Assembly: GCA_949487135.1 (NCBI GenBank)
Contig: CATAJQ010000029.1
Span: 1-51,255 of the forward strand
DNA from: Cellvibrionales bacterium UBA7375
GTDB taxonomy: Bacteria; Pseudomonadota; Gammaproteobacteria; Pseudomonadales; Porticoccaceae
Length of the DNA: 51,255 nucleotides
Direction: 5' to 3'
Part shown: positions 16,550 to 28,066 of the stretch, in pieces
How the letters are laid out: the number at the start of each line of letters is the position of its first letter
Numbering within the stretch: the stretch's first letter is position 1
The notes under the pieces: model-generated
Told to the model about the DNA's origin: nothing
Databases searched by the model: none
What the model saw: only the letters and a program-made list of their open reading frames with translations
Made by a program: the position numbers and the translations under genes

Positions 16550-17772
16550 GCTTTTGGCTTCTTACAGCAGGGCTTTTAATACTGGCCATATTCTTTCTAA
16601 TCTATCCCTTTGTGCGAAAAGGGCAGATTGATCAGGGCGAGGTGCAAGTGGCCAATTTGCAAATTTTTCGCGACCAACAAGCTCAGCTCGATAATCAGTT
16701 AGATCAAAAACAAATAAATCAAACCCAGTATGAGCAGTTATTAACTGAATCCAAGCAATTACTGCTAAGTAACACTGAAAACTCTGAGCCACAACAGTCG
16801 ATTCAAGCAGACAAAAAGCAGGCCACATGGTTATTGCCAGCATTGATCATACTGCTGCCGCTGTTTTGTTTGGCTGTCTATCATTCCATAGGTGCCTCAG
16901 CCGATCAGCGTATTTTAGGTCTGATTCAGCAGGCCTCAGAGTCAACCGATTCTGCTCAAGCGCTAGAGTTGCAAAATCAGCTTTACGCGGCCGTAGAGAA
17001 AAGAGCCGAACAGCGCCCCGAGAATATCTATTACTGGATTCTTCTGGCTAAAAGAGCGATACATAAAAATGACTTATCCAGTGCCGCCTATAACTATTCA
17101 CAGGCCATTAAGCTAAGTCCTGATGATGGTTATTTATTGGCGCAATATGCCGAAATCTTATTTATGTTGGCCAATAGCCAGTTTACTCAAGAGGTGCTGT
17201 CGGCGCTTGATAAAGCATTTGCCATCGATTCATCCAACCCTACGGTATTGGGCTTAAAAGGCATTCAGGCCTTTGAGGCACAGCAATGGCAGCTGGCTAT
17301 TACCTACTGGCAAGAGGCGCAACAACAAATGGATCAAACCTCTGCCACTGCCAAAGCGCTAGTCGCAGGTATTACACGTGCGGAAAAACGCTTGGGTACA
17401 CAGCCAAGTGAAACGGCATTATCACCACAGGTAGAAATTCGGGTCAGTATTGATCAATCTATAGTCTTTAACCCAGAGCAAAGTGTTTTTGTCGCCTTGG
17501 TTGCCACTTCTGGTGCACCTATGCCATTGGCCGCTAGAAAGCTGCGTGCTGGCGACTTGCCGCTAAGCATAACCCTAAGTAATACCGATGCGGTAATGGC
17601 GGATTATAACCTATCTAGCGTCAGCCAAGTTAAAGCGGTAGCGCGATTATCGCAAACAGGCTTGGCAACGCCGCAGGTAGGTGATTGGGAAGACTCCATC
17701 AGTGCAATAAATTTAAGTGCCGAAAAGCAATCTTTAAGTCTTCAAATATCAAAGCAAATAAAGTCAAATTAA
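16546..17772 (+). CDS. ccmI: Cytochrome c biogenesis TPR protein CcmI
   Basis: Presents apocytochrome c to the heme lyase. The 408 residues begin with a membrane helix (about 3-19), then a cytoplasmic loop rich in Gln/Asp with coiled-coil character (30-80). A second membrane helix follows (about 93-110), then a periplasmic domain with TPR repeats (about 150-270; segments such as YYWILLAKRAIHKNDLSSAA) and a C-terminal beta domain. Last gene of the ccm operon; no clear terminator follows. Confidence 0.93.
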   Translation: MSFWLLTAGLLILAIFFLIYPFVRKGQIDQGEVQVANLQIFRDQQAQLDNQLDQKQINQTQYEQLLTESKQLLLSNTENSEPQQSIQADKKQATWLLPALIILLPLFCLAVYHSIGASADQRILGLIQQASESTDSAQALELQNQLYAAVEKRAEQRPENIYYWILLAKRAIHKNDLSSAAYNYSQAIKLSPDDGYLLAQYAEILFMLANSQFTQEVLSALDKAFAIDSSNPTVLGLKGIQAFEAQQWQLAITYWQEAQQQMDQTSATAKALVAGITRAEKRLGTQPSETALSPQVEIRVSIDQSIVFNPEQSVFVALVATSGAPMPLAARKLRAGDLPLSITLSNTDAVMADYNLSSVSQVKAVARLSQTGLATPQVGDWEDSISAINLSAEKQSLSLQISKQIKSN

Positions 17773-17950
17773 TGGCATTAATGTAGCTGTTTTAGGTCTT
17801 TTTATTATACCAGTTATGCCGCCTTAAAAATCGATCTAATATTTCTGTCATAAATTTGGATAAATGGTTTTGCCTTGTGCTTATACTGTGTAGAATACCC
17901 TCTAGCCATTAAAACTGGCGAACAAAATTGACCAAGAAAACGACCTATAA

Positions 17951-20900
17951 ATGCGGCTTAAATCAATAAAATTAGCTGGGTTCAAATCTTTTGTGGACCC
18001 CACCAACGCTCAGTTTCCTAGCAATCTGTGCGCGGTTGTCGGCCCCAATGGTTGTGGTAAATCAAATATTATCGACGCGGTGCGCTGGGTGATGGGTGAA
18101 AGCTCAGCCAAGAATTTGCGTGGCGAGTCGATGTCCGATGTTATCTTCAATGGTTCTGGTGCACGCAAACCTGTGGGTCAGGCATCCATCGAGCTGGTAT
18201 TTGATAACTCAGAAGGACGTATTGTTGGTGAATATGCGTCTTACAATGAAATAGCGATCAAACGAAAGGTTACCCGCGATGGCACGGCTAATTACTATCT
18301 AAATGGTAATAAGTGTCGTCGTCGTGATATCACCGATATCTTTTTGGGCACCGGTTTAGGTCCTCGAAGCTATGCGATTATTGAGCAGGGTATGATCTCG
18401 CGCCTAATCGAGTCTAAGCCCGACGAATTGCGGGTTTATATCGAAGAGGCGGCGGGTATATCAAAATATAAAGAGCGGCGCAGAGATACCGAGTCGCGCA
18501 TTAATCGCACTATGGAAAACCTTGAGCGGCTAACCGATATCCGCGATGAACTCGGCAGGCAATTAGGTCGACTTGAACGACAGGCTAAGGCGGCAGAAAA
18601 GTATGCTGAATACAAGAAGCAGGAGCGGCAGTTAGCGGTAGAGTTATTGGCTCTGCGCTGGCGCGATTATGACCAGTCTGGCCAGCAACAAAAGCAGATT
18701 ATTGGTCAGCTTGAATTAGAGTATGAAAAGGTAGTGACTGCGCGAAGTGCTTGCGATACTGCAATTGAAAAACTGCGCAGTGATTTTACTCAGGCGAGTG
18801 ATTCCTTTAACGAAATTCAAGCTAACTTTTACAAGATTGGTGGTGAGGTTGCCCGCTTAGAGCAGGCGATTGAGAATTCCCAACAGCGCGCTCAAGAGTT
18901 GGATAAAGATCTTCAGCAAACCGAGCACAACTTTACTGAAGCTGAGCAACACCTTAATAGCGATAAGCAAAAAGCCGCTGGATGGGAAGCTGAGCAGTCA
19001 GAGTTGGAACCCCTTTTAGCCAAGGCGCAACAGGCTGAAAAAGCGTCATCAGAATTATTGCAAACTGCCGAGTCTGCTATGCAGCAATGGCAGCAATCTT
19101 GGGATGAATTTACCCAGACAGCGGCAGATCCTCGACAGCAGGCTGAGGTTCAGCAGTCGCGCATTCAACATATAGAACAACTGTTGCGTCGGCTTGATGA
19201 GCGTCGCACTGCTTTATCGACTGAAGTCAGTAGTTTTCAGGCTAGCCCTGCAGAAAAAGAAATGGCGGTGGTTCAGGCTGAATTAACCGAGGTTGAAACC
19301 GCGCGCGATCAGCTTGATAAGCAACGTCAGGATCACAGTAGTCAGATTCAAGCCCTGCGCGAGCAAGATAAACAGACTAGAGCCGATTACGATAATTTGC
19401 GCAGTGAGCAGCAGACACTTAAAGGTCGTCAAGCCTCACTTGATGCGCTGCAGCAAGCGGCAAAAGGTGATGAGTCAGAAAGAAAATGGTTGGCCGATAA
19501 AGGCTTAGCCAATAAGCCTAGATTGGCTGATTCTGTTGTTCCTGCCAAGGGCTGGGAGCTTGCGGTAGAAACCGTATTAGGCAGTTATCTTCAAGCGATA
19601 GCTGTAGATGATGTGGTTGCGAGTATAGATTTGCTCAATGACTTTAAGAAAGGTGAGTTACTGCTTATTAGCAAGGGCTCATCAACCAAAAATTCGACCG
19701 ATAAGGGTCGCTTACTGTGTGATCTAGTTAAGGCAGAGGGTGTTGATGGTCTGTTGGCTAATATATATGCCGCAGACAGCCTTGCCGATGCATTAACACT
19801 TCAGACAAAATTATCGCCGGTTGAATCTGTCGTTACCCCAGAGGGAATTTGGTTGGGTAATAACTGGCTGCGGGTAGCGCGAGATAAAGATGCTACCGCC
19901 GGTTTTTTACAGCGCAAGCAAGAGTTAGAGCAAATTGCACAACAGCTTACTAGCACATCCAAGCAAGTTGATCAGCTTGAGTCAACTCGAGCTAAAAATG
20001 AAGCCTCTTTAAAACAGCTTGAGCAGGACCGCCAAGGGTTAGATACAAAACTCTCCGAGCAACAGCACAGATACACCGAACTGCGCTCTAAGCTAACTGG
20101 CTTTGAGGTGCAAATTGAACAGTTTAAAGCCCGCAAGCAAAGAGCAGAGTCTGAGTTGTCTGAAGTTGAAGCACAGGCTAAAACCGAAACGCAAAACCTC
20201 TCTGAGGCGCGTGTGACACTTGAACAGGCCATTGAAAAAATGGATGTCGATAGTCAACAGCGTGAACAGCTTGTGCAACAGCGTGACCAATTTAGATCGG
20301 AATTAGATAGTAGCCGACAAACAGCAGATCAGGATCGCAGTCAGCGCCAACAGTTAGAGATGCGTCAGCGCTCGTTAACCACGCAGCTAGAGTCTGTTCG
20401 CGAGGGAATTCAACGACTTCAGGTTCAGGTTGAGCGCTTAGGTGAACGACGTGAGCAGCTAAAAGCGGCATTTAATATCAAAGAAGATCCTTCAGAAAAT
20501 TATAAGGTTGATCTTGAAAATGCTCTGGCTTCTCGCTTGGCAGTTGAAGAAACCTTAACGGCGGCACGTTCGGCGGTTGAGACCGTTGAATTCCAAATGC
20601 GCGAGCAAGAGAAAAACCGCGGTGAGTTAGAGCAAGAGGCGCAAAAAGCACAGGCTAAACTTGAGCAGCAAAGACTCTCGGCGCAAGAAATTACGACGCT
20701 TAGCAGTACCATTGAGAGTCAGATTCAAGAGAAGCAGGGTGATCTTGTTGAACTATTAGAAACTCTCGATGAAGATTCGGTAATTGTCGATTGGGAAGAA
20801 AACTTGCAGGTAATGGCCAATAGAATACAGCGATTGGGGCCTATTAACTTAGCTGCAATTGATGAGTATAAGCTAGAGTCAGAACGCAAAGATTACCTTG

Positions 20901-21448
20901 ATCAGCAAAATACTGAGCTAGAAGAGGCACTGACAACCTTGCGCAATGCGATACAAAAAATTGATCGCGAAACTAGAACCAAATTTAAAGATACCTTTGA
21001 GTTTGTAAACACCCATATTCAAGAGTTATTTCCAAAGCTATTTGGTGGCGGTCACGCTTACCTTGAAATGGTCGGTGATGATCTGCTGGATGCCGGTGTT
21101 GCATTGATGGCTCGACCGCCGGGCAAGAAAAACAGCTCGATTCATCTGTTGTCTGGTGGTGAAAAAGCGTTAACCGCAATCGCCATGGTGTTTTCTATCT
21201 TTAAGCTCAATCCAGCGCCTTTTTGTATGCTGGATGAAGTGGATGCGCCATTGGATGATGCCAATGTTGGTCGCTATGCCGCGATGTTGCAAGAGATGTC
21301 TGATCAAGTTCAATTTATCTTTATTTCACATAATAAAATTTCAATGGAGGCAGCCAATCAACTGATGGGTGTCACCATGCATGAGCCAGGTGTATCGCGT
21401 CTTGTAACTGTAGATGTAAACGAAGCGGCTGAATTAGCGGAGGCATAA
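17951..21448 (+). CDS. smc: Chromosome partition protein Smc
   Basis: SMC ATPase that condenses and helps segregate the chromosome, working with ScpA and ScpB. The 1165 residues show an N-terminal head with Walker A GPNGCGKSN near 32-40, long coiled coils (about 170-500 and 660-1000) and a hinge near 510-640. The C-terminal head has the signature LLSGGEKALTAIAMVFS and Walker B FCMLDEVDAPLDDANV. Presence of Smc with ScpA and ScpB (31.4-33 kb) shows the Smc-ScpAB system; MukBEF is not in this window. The 178-base gap before it holds possible -10-like TATACT and TAGAAT boxes near 17881-17897 but no convincing promoter pair. Confidence 0.97.
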   Translation: MRLKSIKLAGFKSFVDPTNAQFPSNLCAVVGPNGCGKSNIIDAVRWVMGESSAKNLRGESMSDVIFNGSGARKPVGQASIELVFDNSEGRIVGEYASYNEIAIKRKVTRDGTANYYLNGNKCRRRDITDIFLGTGLGPRSYAIIEQGMISRLIESKPDELRVYIEEAAGISKYKERRRDTESRINRTMENLERLTDIRDELGRQLGRLERQAKAAEKYAEYKKQERQLAVELLALRWRDYDQSGQQQKQIIGQLELEYEKVVTARSACDTAIEKLRSDFTQASDSFNEIQANFYKIGGEVARLEQAIENSQQRAQELDKDLQQTEHNFTEAEQHLNSDKQKAAGWEAEQSELEPLLAKAQQAEKASSELLQTAESAMQQWQQSWDEFTQTAADPRQQAEVQQSRIQHIEQLLRRLDERRTALSTEVSSFQASPAEKEMAVVQAELTEVETARDQLDKQRQDHSSQIQALREQDKQTRADYDNLRSEQQTLKGRQASLDALQQAAKGDESERKWLADKGLANKPRLADSVVPAKGWELAVETVLGSYLQAIAVDDVVASIDLLNDFKKGELLLISKGSSTKNSTDKGRLLCDLVKAEGVDGLLANIYAADSLADALTLQTKLSPVESVVTPEGIWLGNNWLRVARDKDATAGFLQRKQELEQIAQQLTSTSKQVDQLESTRAKNEASLKQLEQDRQGLDTKLSEQQHRYTELRSKLTGFEVQIEQFKARKQRAESELSEVEAQAKTETQNLSEARVTLEQAIEKMDVDSQQREQLVQQRDQFRSELDSSRQTADQDRSQRQQLEMRQRSLTTQLESVREGIQRLQVQVERLGERREQLKAAFNIKEDPSENYKVDLENALASRLAVEETLTAARSAVETVEFQMREQEKNRGELEQEAQKAQAKLEQQRLSAQEITTLSSTIESQIQEKQGDLVELLETLDEDSVIVDWEENLQVMANRIQRLGPINLAAIDEYKLESERKDYLDQQNTELEEALTTLRNAIQKIDRETRTKFKDTFEFVNTHIQELFPKLFGGGHAYLEMVGDDLLDAGVALMARPPGKKNSSIHLLSGGEKALTAIAMVFSIFKLNPAPFCMLDEVDAPLDDANVGRYAAMLQEMSDQVQFIFISHNKISMEAANQLMGVTMHEPGVSRLVTVDVNEAAELAEA

Positions 21449-21507
21449 GCCCACTATTTGGCTACAATTAGTGGCTTTAACGAGAGCAATTAGAGTATTC
21501 TCTGTCT

Positions 21508-22326
21508 ATGGATTACTTTGAACCAAAAACGATAGTGATTGCAGTGTCTACAATGGTTTTTTTGGCTATTGTTCTCGATCTTTTGCGCCGTAAAAAACGC
21601 AATCGCTACGAAAATATTCACATGTCGCGAGATATTAATCGCACGACTCGTTTTGAAGAGGAAGATCCGTTCTCAGATAGTCAATTTCCTTCCGGTGGTT
21701 CATGGGTAGCCAGCACTCGAGATGATGATTATTCAGCGCCAGTTGAAAACGAAAACCAAAAATCATTGTTTGATCAGCCAGAGCAGGGTAAATTTAATTG
21801 GGACGATGAGTCAGTCGCAAAAGAAGCGCCTGCCGTCGCAGTCAAAGCCGCACCCATAAAGCCTGTTGAAAAAACACCAAAAGTTGAACAGTCTGCATCA
21901 TCAGAAGTATTAGTTATTCATCTTATGGCACCTAAAGATCATACCTGTGATGGCCAGTTATTATTAGATACTGCAGTATCTCTTGGTTTGCGTTATGGCA
22001 ATATGAAAATTTTCCATCGTCACGTCAGCGATGACGGCTCAGGGCCGGTGCTGTTTAGTATGGCCAATCTGTTGAAACCCGGCACATTTGATCTCACTAC
22101 GATTGGTCAGCAACAGATGGTAGGTGTTACATTATTTATGGCGCCTTCAGACTTGGATAAACCCTGTGAAATCTTTGATGCAATGCTAGATGTCGCTGAA
22201 CAAATAGCAGCAAAACTGCAATTAAATGTCATGGATGAATCCCGCAGTTCAATGACCAAGCAAACCATTGATCATTACCGACATCGCGCACAGCAGGCGG
22301 TTCTTCTTCAGGAGCGCAGCGGTTAA
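21508..22326 (+). CDS. zipA: Cell division protein ZipA
   Basis: Tethers FtsZ to the inner membrane in early divisome assembly; a gammaproteobacterial protein. The 272 residues have an N-terminal membrane helix (about 9-25) followed by a basic stretch (RRKKRNRYENIH). A charged, proline/alanine-rich linker follows (about 50-130), then the C-terminal FtsZ-binding domain (about 131-265) with the LVIHLMAPKDHTCDGQLLLD start. The order smc-zipA-ligA is the common one in Pseudomonas and relatives. It ends 15 bases before ligA. Confidence 0.95.
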   Translation: MDYFEPKTIVIAVSTMVFLAIVLDLLRRKKRNRYENIHMSRDINRTTRFEEEDPFSDSQFPSGGSWVASTRDDDYSAPVENENQKSLFDQPEQGKFNWDDESVAKEAPAVAVKAAPIKPVEKTPKVEQSASSEVLVIHLMAPKDHTCDGQLLLDTAVSLGLRYGNMKIFHRHVSDDGSGPVLFSMANLLKPGTFDLTTIGQQQMVGVTLFMAPSDLDKPCEIFDAMLDVAEQIAAKLQLNVMDESRSSMTKQTIDHYRHRAQQAVLLQERSG

Positions 22327-24369
<2,043 letters not shown>

Positions 24370-24390
24370 CTCAGGACGCTAAAATATATT

Positions 24391-24609
24391 ATGAGCAAGC
24401 CTAAAAGCCCGATTAAAATGCGTTCAACATGGATTATCTCCATGTTAGCCTGCGCCCTTTTTTTGCTAATAATGATAAAAAACTGCGCGCTTTCCGTAGA
24501 TAGCATTATGCAAAATTTGATGTTTATCACAGCGGGACTAATCATTATCTTTATACCTACTGCAATACTGGGCTGGACCGTTTCAAAAATCCGCGGACGT
24601 CGTAAATAA
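24391..24609 (+). CDS. Small two-helix membrane protein, unknown
   Basis: A 72-residue protein with a short basic N-terminus, two hydrophobic segments (about 13-29 and 42-64) and a basic C-terminus (SKIRGRRK). No family is recognised. It starts 21 bases after ligA, and its stop codon is followed at once by the GTG start of the MFS gene, so it is likely translated as part of the same transcript. The even hydrophobic pattern and tight spacing argue that it is a real gene. Confidence 0.65.
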   Translation: MSKPKSPIKMRSTWIISMLACALFLLIMIKNCALSVDSIMQNLMFITAGLIIIFIPTAILGWTVSKIRGRRK

Positions 24610-25848
24610 GTGTCAGTCCAATCTTTCTCGTTTAAATACTTTCTGATTACCATTGGGCTCAGCAACCTTGCTATGGGTCTGCAAAAAGTACTCTACCCTT
24701 GGTTGGTGGTTGGAGTCTTGGAGTTATCTCCCAGTTATTTGGGGCTAGCGCAACTTGCGGTATTATTACCAAGTCTGCTGTTTGTTCTGCCTGGCGGTGT
24801 GGTCTCTGATCGAATGCACCGAGGTAGTTGGCTATCGTTGCTCTATTTGCTGTACTTCATTCCTGTAGGTGGGTTGTCAGTTTTATTTTGGCTGGGCAAT
24901 GTCAGTTTCATTCAGTTGATTATATTTGGTACCTTATTTGGCACTATAACAGCCTTTGTTCAGCCGGCTAGAGAGAGCTTACTTGGTTATGCTGCACCCG
25001 AGTTGATGCATCAGGTAGTGGCGAAGGTAATGGTGATACAGTTTATTGCACAGGGGGCTGGTTTTATTTTTGCAGGGCAATTAGATATTGTTGATCCACT
25101 GCATTTGTTGAGCTTTCAGTTACTAGTATTTTTGCTGAGTTCAGTTTTTATTCGACGCAGTCACCCCTTATTGCCAGAGGTAGAGAAAAAACAACCGCCT
25201 AAGACATCATCTTCAATCAAAAATTTGATCACCGAATTAAAACAAGGCCTCGTACTTTTTCAGCACAACAAAAGTTTACTGCATTTGATCTTTATCGTGT
25301 TTGCTACGGGGTTCCTTGCTTTTGGTGTTTATTTGGTGGGTGTGCCGCTCATTGCTAAACAGCTCTATGGTGGCGGCGCCACACTCTACGCTGCATTACA
25401 GATTGTCTTTACCCTAGGTATTATTACCGTCAATTTGGGAGTAATGAATCTTAACAATATGTTTCTAAAAGCCGGAAGATTAATGGTGTTGAGCTTTCTA
25501 GTTCGCGGCACTCTGGTGGCCCTTGTAGCGCTAAAGCCCTCGCTGTGGTTACTGTTTCCATTGATCTATATCTGGGGTGTCTTCTCTGGGCTGTCTATGA
25601 CCCTTGGACGCACCATTCTGCATAATGAAATACCCGATAATATGCGTTCTCGAGCGGCTTCAATTTATCAGCTTTGTCTCTATGGCGGTGCGCCTTTGGG
25701 TGCATTGGTCTGTGGTTTAACGGTTGAATGGATTGGTTTACAAAATGCGTTTTTCGCTATAGCTTTTATAACCCTAGCGATATCCATAGTCACAGCACTT
25801 CGATCGCCTCTATGGCATGTTAAAAGTGTTCGACGGGTTAAAGATTAA
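24610..25848 (+). CDS. MFS transporter, EntS/MFS_3-like
   Basis: A 412-residue permease with about 12 hydrophobic segments and the motif A-like loop GGVVSDRMHRG between helices 2 and 3 (near 64-74). A second cytoplasmic loop lies in the middle (about 190-215). The overall pattern resembles drug or siderophore exporters of the MFS_3 group, but the substrate cannot be read from the sequence. The start is a GTG directly after the stop of the preceding small membrane protein. It converges on the methyltransferase gene with an 11-base overlap of the 3' ends. Confidence 0.8.
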   Translation: MSVQSFSFKYFLITIGLSNLAMGLQKVLYPWLVVGVLELSPSYLGLAQLAVLLPSLLFVLPGGVVSDRMHRGSWLSLLYLLYFIPVGGLSVLFWLGNVSFIQLIIFGTLFGTITAFVQPARESLLGYAAPELMHQVVAKVMVIQFIAQGAGFIFAGQLDIVDPLHLLSFQLLVFLLSSVFIRRSHPLLPEVEKKQPPKTSSSIKNLITELKQGLVLFQHNKSLLHLIFIVFATGFLAFGVYLVGVPLIAKQLYGGGATLYAALQIVFTLGIITVNLGVMNLNNMFLKAGRLMVLSFLVRGTLVALVALKPSLWLLFPLIYIWGVFSGLSMTLGRTILHNEIPDNMRSRAASIYQLCLYGGAPLGALVCGLTVEWIGLQNAFFAIAFITLAISIVTALRSPLWHVKSVRRVKD

Positions 25849-26650
25849 AGGCCACGAGTGCTGCAGTCACCGCAACATTAAGCGATTCAACGCCATTGGT
25901 CATGGGGATGCTAATGCGGTAGTCACTCATATCCATAATACTCTGACGAACGCCATGAGTTTCATTGCCAAGAATAAATACCCTAGGCTCACTAGGGTTA
26001 AAGTCGGAGATAGCAGTGGCATTATGCGAAGTCAGAGTACATAGTTTAAAACCACGCTTTTGAAACTCTAGCAGCGATTGCTCCAAATCATTACAAGACA
26101 GTATATTGCCTTTAAACGCCGTTCCTGCACTAGCCTTAATTACCAGTGGCGATAAAGCCGCACTCCCTTTAGATGGGAGTAATAAACCGTAGGCAGGGCT
26201 GGCAGTGACACTGCGAATAATCATACCTAGGTTTTGTGGATTGGTAACCGAGTCCAAAGCGATAATTGAAATATTGTTGCTTTTAGACTGCGCAACCAAA
26301 CTATCTAGCGACTCCTGATAAGGCTGAAAACCGGGGCAGTATATATCACAGGCAACGCCCTGATCCTGCTTACTATTGCGAGAAATTCTAGACAGCTGCT
26401 CGCGGCTGTGAAGAGCCACTTCAATATTTCGTGAAGCCGCAAAATCTTTTAGTTCTCTAACAACGGAGCTATCGCGATTAGATTTAGCCAAATGCAGTCG
26501 ATAGATTTGAAGTTCGGGATTTTTTAAAGCCTCAAGTACAGGATTGCGACCATAGATTGTGATCATATGATCAAAGAACTTCTTGCGTGTCACGTATTCG
26601 GCGCGATCATCACCATGATTTGGGTTGGATTTATGCTTGTTTTTAGCCAT
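25838..26650 (-). CDS. TrmH/SpoU-family 2'-O-methyltransferase, RlmB-like
   Basis: A SPOUT-fold methyltransferase that would methylate a ribose in rRNA or tRNA. The 270 residues have an N-terminal L30e-like substrate domain starting near ITIYGRNPVLEAL. The SpoU motifs are ALDSVTNPQNLGMIIRSV (motif 1, with Asn and Arg), FILGNETHGVR (motif 2) and ESLNVAVTAALVAF (motif 3). A GTG 33 bases upstream is in frame, but the ATG at 26650 gives only a 7-base gap to pdxJ and is preferred. The first 30 residues are lysine- and asparagine-rich. The exact target (G2251 of 23S rRNA for RlmB) is not assured. Confidence 0.85.
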   Translation of the reverse strand: MAKNKHKSNPNHGDDRAEYVTRKKFFDHMITIYGRNPVLEALKNPELQIYRLHLAKSNRDSSVVRELKDFAASRNIEVALHSREQLSRISRNSKQDQGVACDIYCPGFQPYQESLDSLVAQSKSNNISIIALDSVTNPQNLGMIIRSVTASPAYGLLLPSKGSAALSPLVIKASAGTAFKGNILSCNDLEQSLLEFQKRGFKLCTLTSHNATAISDFNPSEPRVFILGNETHGVRQSIMDMSDYRISIPMTNGVESLNVAVTAALVAFNL

Positions 26651-26657
26651 ATCTGAC

Positions 26658-27404
26658 TTAGGCGAGCAGCGTTTGGTAGGCACGCAATGCGGGGATCATG
26701 CCCATGTTTAAAGAATCAACGGTAAATGCATGACCAATTGAAACTTCCAATAAATTGGGAATGCTGGCAAATTTAGCTAAATTTTCAAGGTTTAAGTCAT
26801 GACCTGCGTTAACACCTAAGCCCAGCGATGTAGCTAATTCGGCGGCTTGTAAATGCTGTGCGAAAATTGCATCTAGATTGTCTGTACCCCATGCGGCGGC
26901 GAAAGGACCGGTATACAATTCAATGCGGTCAGCGCCCACTTTAGCGGCGAGTTTTATTTGCTCCAGGTCAGGATCCATAAATAGACTCACCCGAACCCCC
27001 ATAGATTTAATGTGATCAATAATCGGCACCAGCTGTTCGCCCTGTTGGCTGAGATCGAAGCCATGATCAGAGGTCAGTTGGCTATCGGAATCAGGTACCA
27101 ATGTACACTGTTCGGGTAGGGTTTCTTCAACCAGTGCAACTAGACCAGGGTATTCACCGCAGGGCTCAGCAAACGGATTGCCTTCAATATTAAATTCTAC
27201 CTGATCCATAGAGGTTACAAGCTCGGCTAACTGGCGAACATCATCGGGTCTAATATGTCGTTGATCGGGGCGAGGATGAACCGTAATGCCATCGACACCA
27301 CAGTCGATGCAGGTGTTGGCAAAATCCATAATATTAGGATAATTGCCCTCGCGAGAATTACGTATAAGGGCAATTTTATTAAGATTTATACTCAGTGCAG
27401 TCAT
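26658..27404 (-). CDS. pdxJ: Pyridoxine 5'-phosphate synthase PdxJ, divergent subfamily
   Basis: Condenses 1-deoxyxylulose 5-phosphate with 3-amino-2-oxopropyl phosphate in the last ring-forming step of vitamin B6 synthesis. The 248-residue TIM barrel has the family segments GVDGITVHPRPDQRHI, FNIEGNP, TLVPDSDSQLTSDHG, IELYTGP, NAGHDLNLENL and EVSIGHAF. The N-terminus reads INLNKIALIRNSREGN and the substrate loop HPRPDQRHI, where the E. coli enzyme has NIDHIATLRNARG and HLREDRRHI. These variants are like the Bacteroidetes form I remember. It is not beside acpS/era/recO as in E. coli but inside a unit with a cyclophilin and a methyltransferase. Confidence 0.9.
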   Translation of the reverse strand: MTALSINLNKIALIRNSREGNYPNIMDFANTCIDCGVDGITVHPRPDQRHIRPDDVRQLAELVTSMDQVEFNIEGNPFAEPCGEYPGLVALVEETLPEQCTLVPDSDSQLTSDHGFDLSQQGEQLVPIIDHIKSMGVRVSLFMDPDLEQIKLAAKVGADRIELYTGPFAAAWGTDNLDAIFAQHLQAAELATSLGLGVNAGHDLNLENLAKFASIPNLLEVSIGHAFTVDSLNMGMIPALRAYQTLLA

Positions 27405-27416
27405 AAAAAGCTCTGG

Positions 27417-28052
27417 TTATGTCTTTGGTTTTGCGACTGGAGCAGGCTGAGTGCTTTGTTTTGCAGCAGGCTTTACAGGCGCTTCCTTAATAACCACGGC
27501 TTTTATAATGCTAATGGTCTTTACAGGTACATTGCCATAACGCTCAAGATTTTTAGTTTGAGTGGAGGCAATTTTTTCTACAGTATCCATACCCTTAACA
27601 ACCTTGCCAAAAACCGCATAGCCAGGCCGGCCTTTTTGACCATCTAAAAAGGCATTGTCTTTGTGGTTAATAAAAAATTGGCTGGTGGCACTATCAGGAA
27701 CGCGAGTGCGTGCCATAGCGACTGTATATTTAAGGTTTTTTAAACCATTGTTAGATTCATTAACAATGGGTGGTTTACTAGGAGTTTTTGGCGTCATATC
27801 AAACCTATGGCCGCCGGCTTGAATCATAAAGTCTTTGATCACACGGTGAAAAATAACACCATCATAAAATCGCTCATTAACATAGCTTAAAAAGTTTTCA
27901 GTACTAATAGGTGCTGCTTCAGGATTAAGCTCAATAATAATCTCCCCAACATTAGTCTGAAGCGAGACTTTAGGGGCAGTTGTTTGAGAAAAGCACAGGC
28001 TAGTAATAGTCAGTGGCACTAAAAAAGCCATAGTTTGAATAAATTTACACAT
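27417..28052 (-). CDS. Secreted cyclophilin-type peptidyl-prolyl cis-trans isomerase
   Basis: Catalyses proline isomerisation in periplasmic proteins. The 211 residues start with a signal peptide (MCKFIQTMAFLVPLTITSLC, cleaved near 21-24). The cyclophilin fold shows FHRVIKDFMIQAGG, ATSQFFIN and YAVFGKVVKGMD; these hold the active-site Arg and Gln/Phe positions. A lysine/proline/alanine-rich tail closes the protein. The frame opens at 28076, but AAGGGTG sits just ahead of the ATG at 28052, which also gives the better signal peptide. It follows the SH3 protein gene by 14 bases. Confidence 0.9.
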   Translation of the reverse strand: MCKFIQTMAFLVPLTITSLCFSQTTAPKVSLQTNVGEIIIELNPEAAPISTENFLSYVNERFYDGVIFHRVIKDFMIQAGGHRFDMTPKTPSKPPIVNESNNGLKNLKYTVAMARTRVPDSATSQFFINHKDNAFLDGQKGRPGYAVFGKVVKGMDTVEKIASTQTKNLERYGNVPVKTISIIKAVVIKEAPVKPAAKQSTQPAPVAKPKT

Positions 28053-28066
28053 TATATTCACCCTTA

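Noticed and set aside
17773-17950. Promoter of smc
   Set aside because: Possible -10 boxes exist (TATACT, TAGAAT), but no -35 with good spacing could be assigned.
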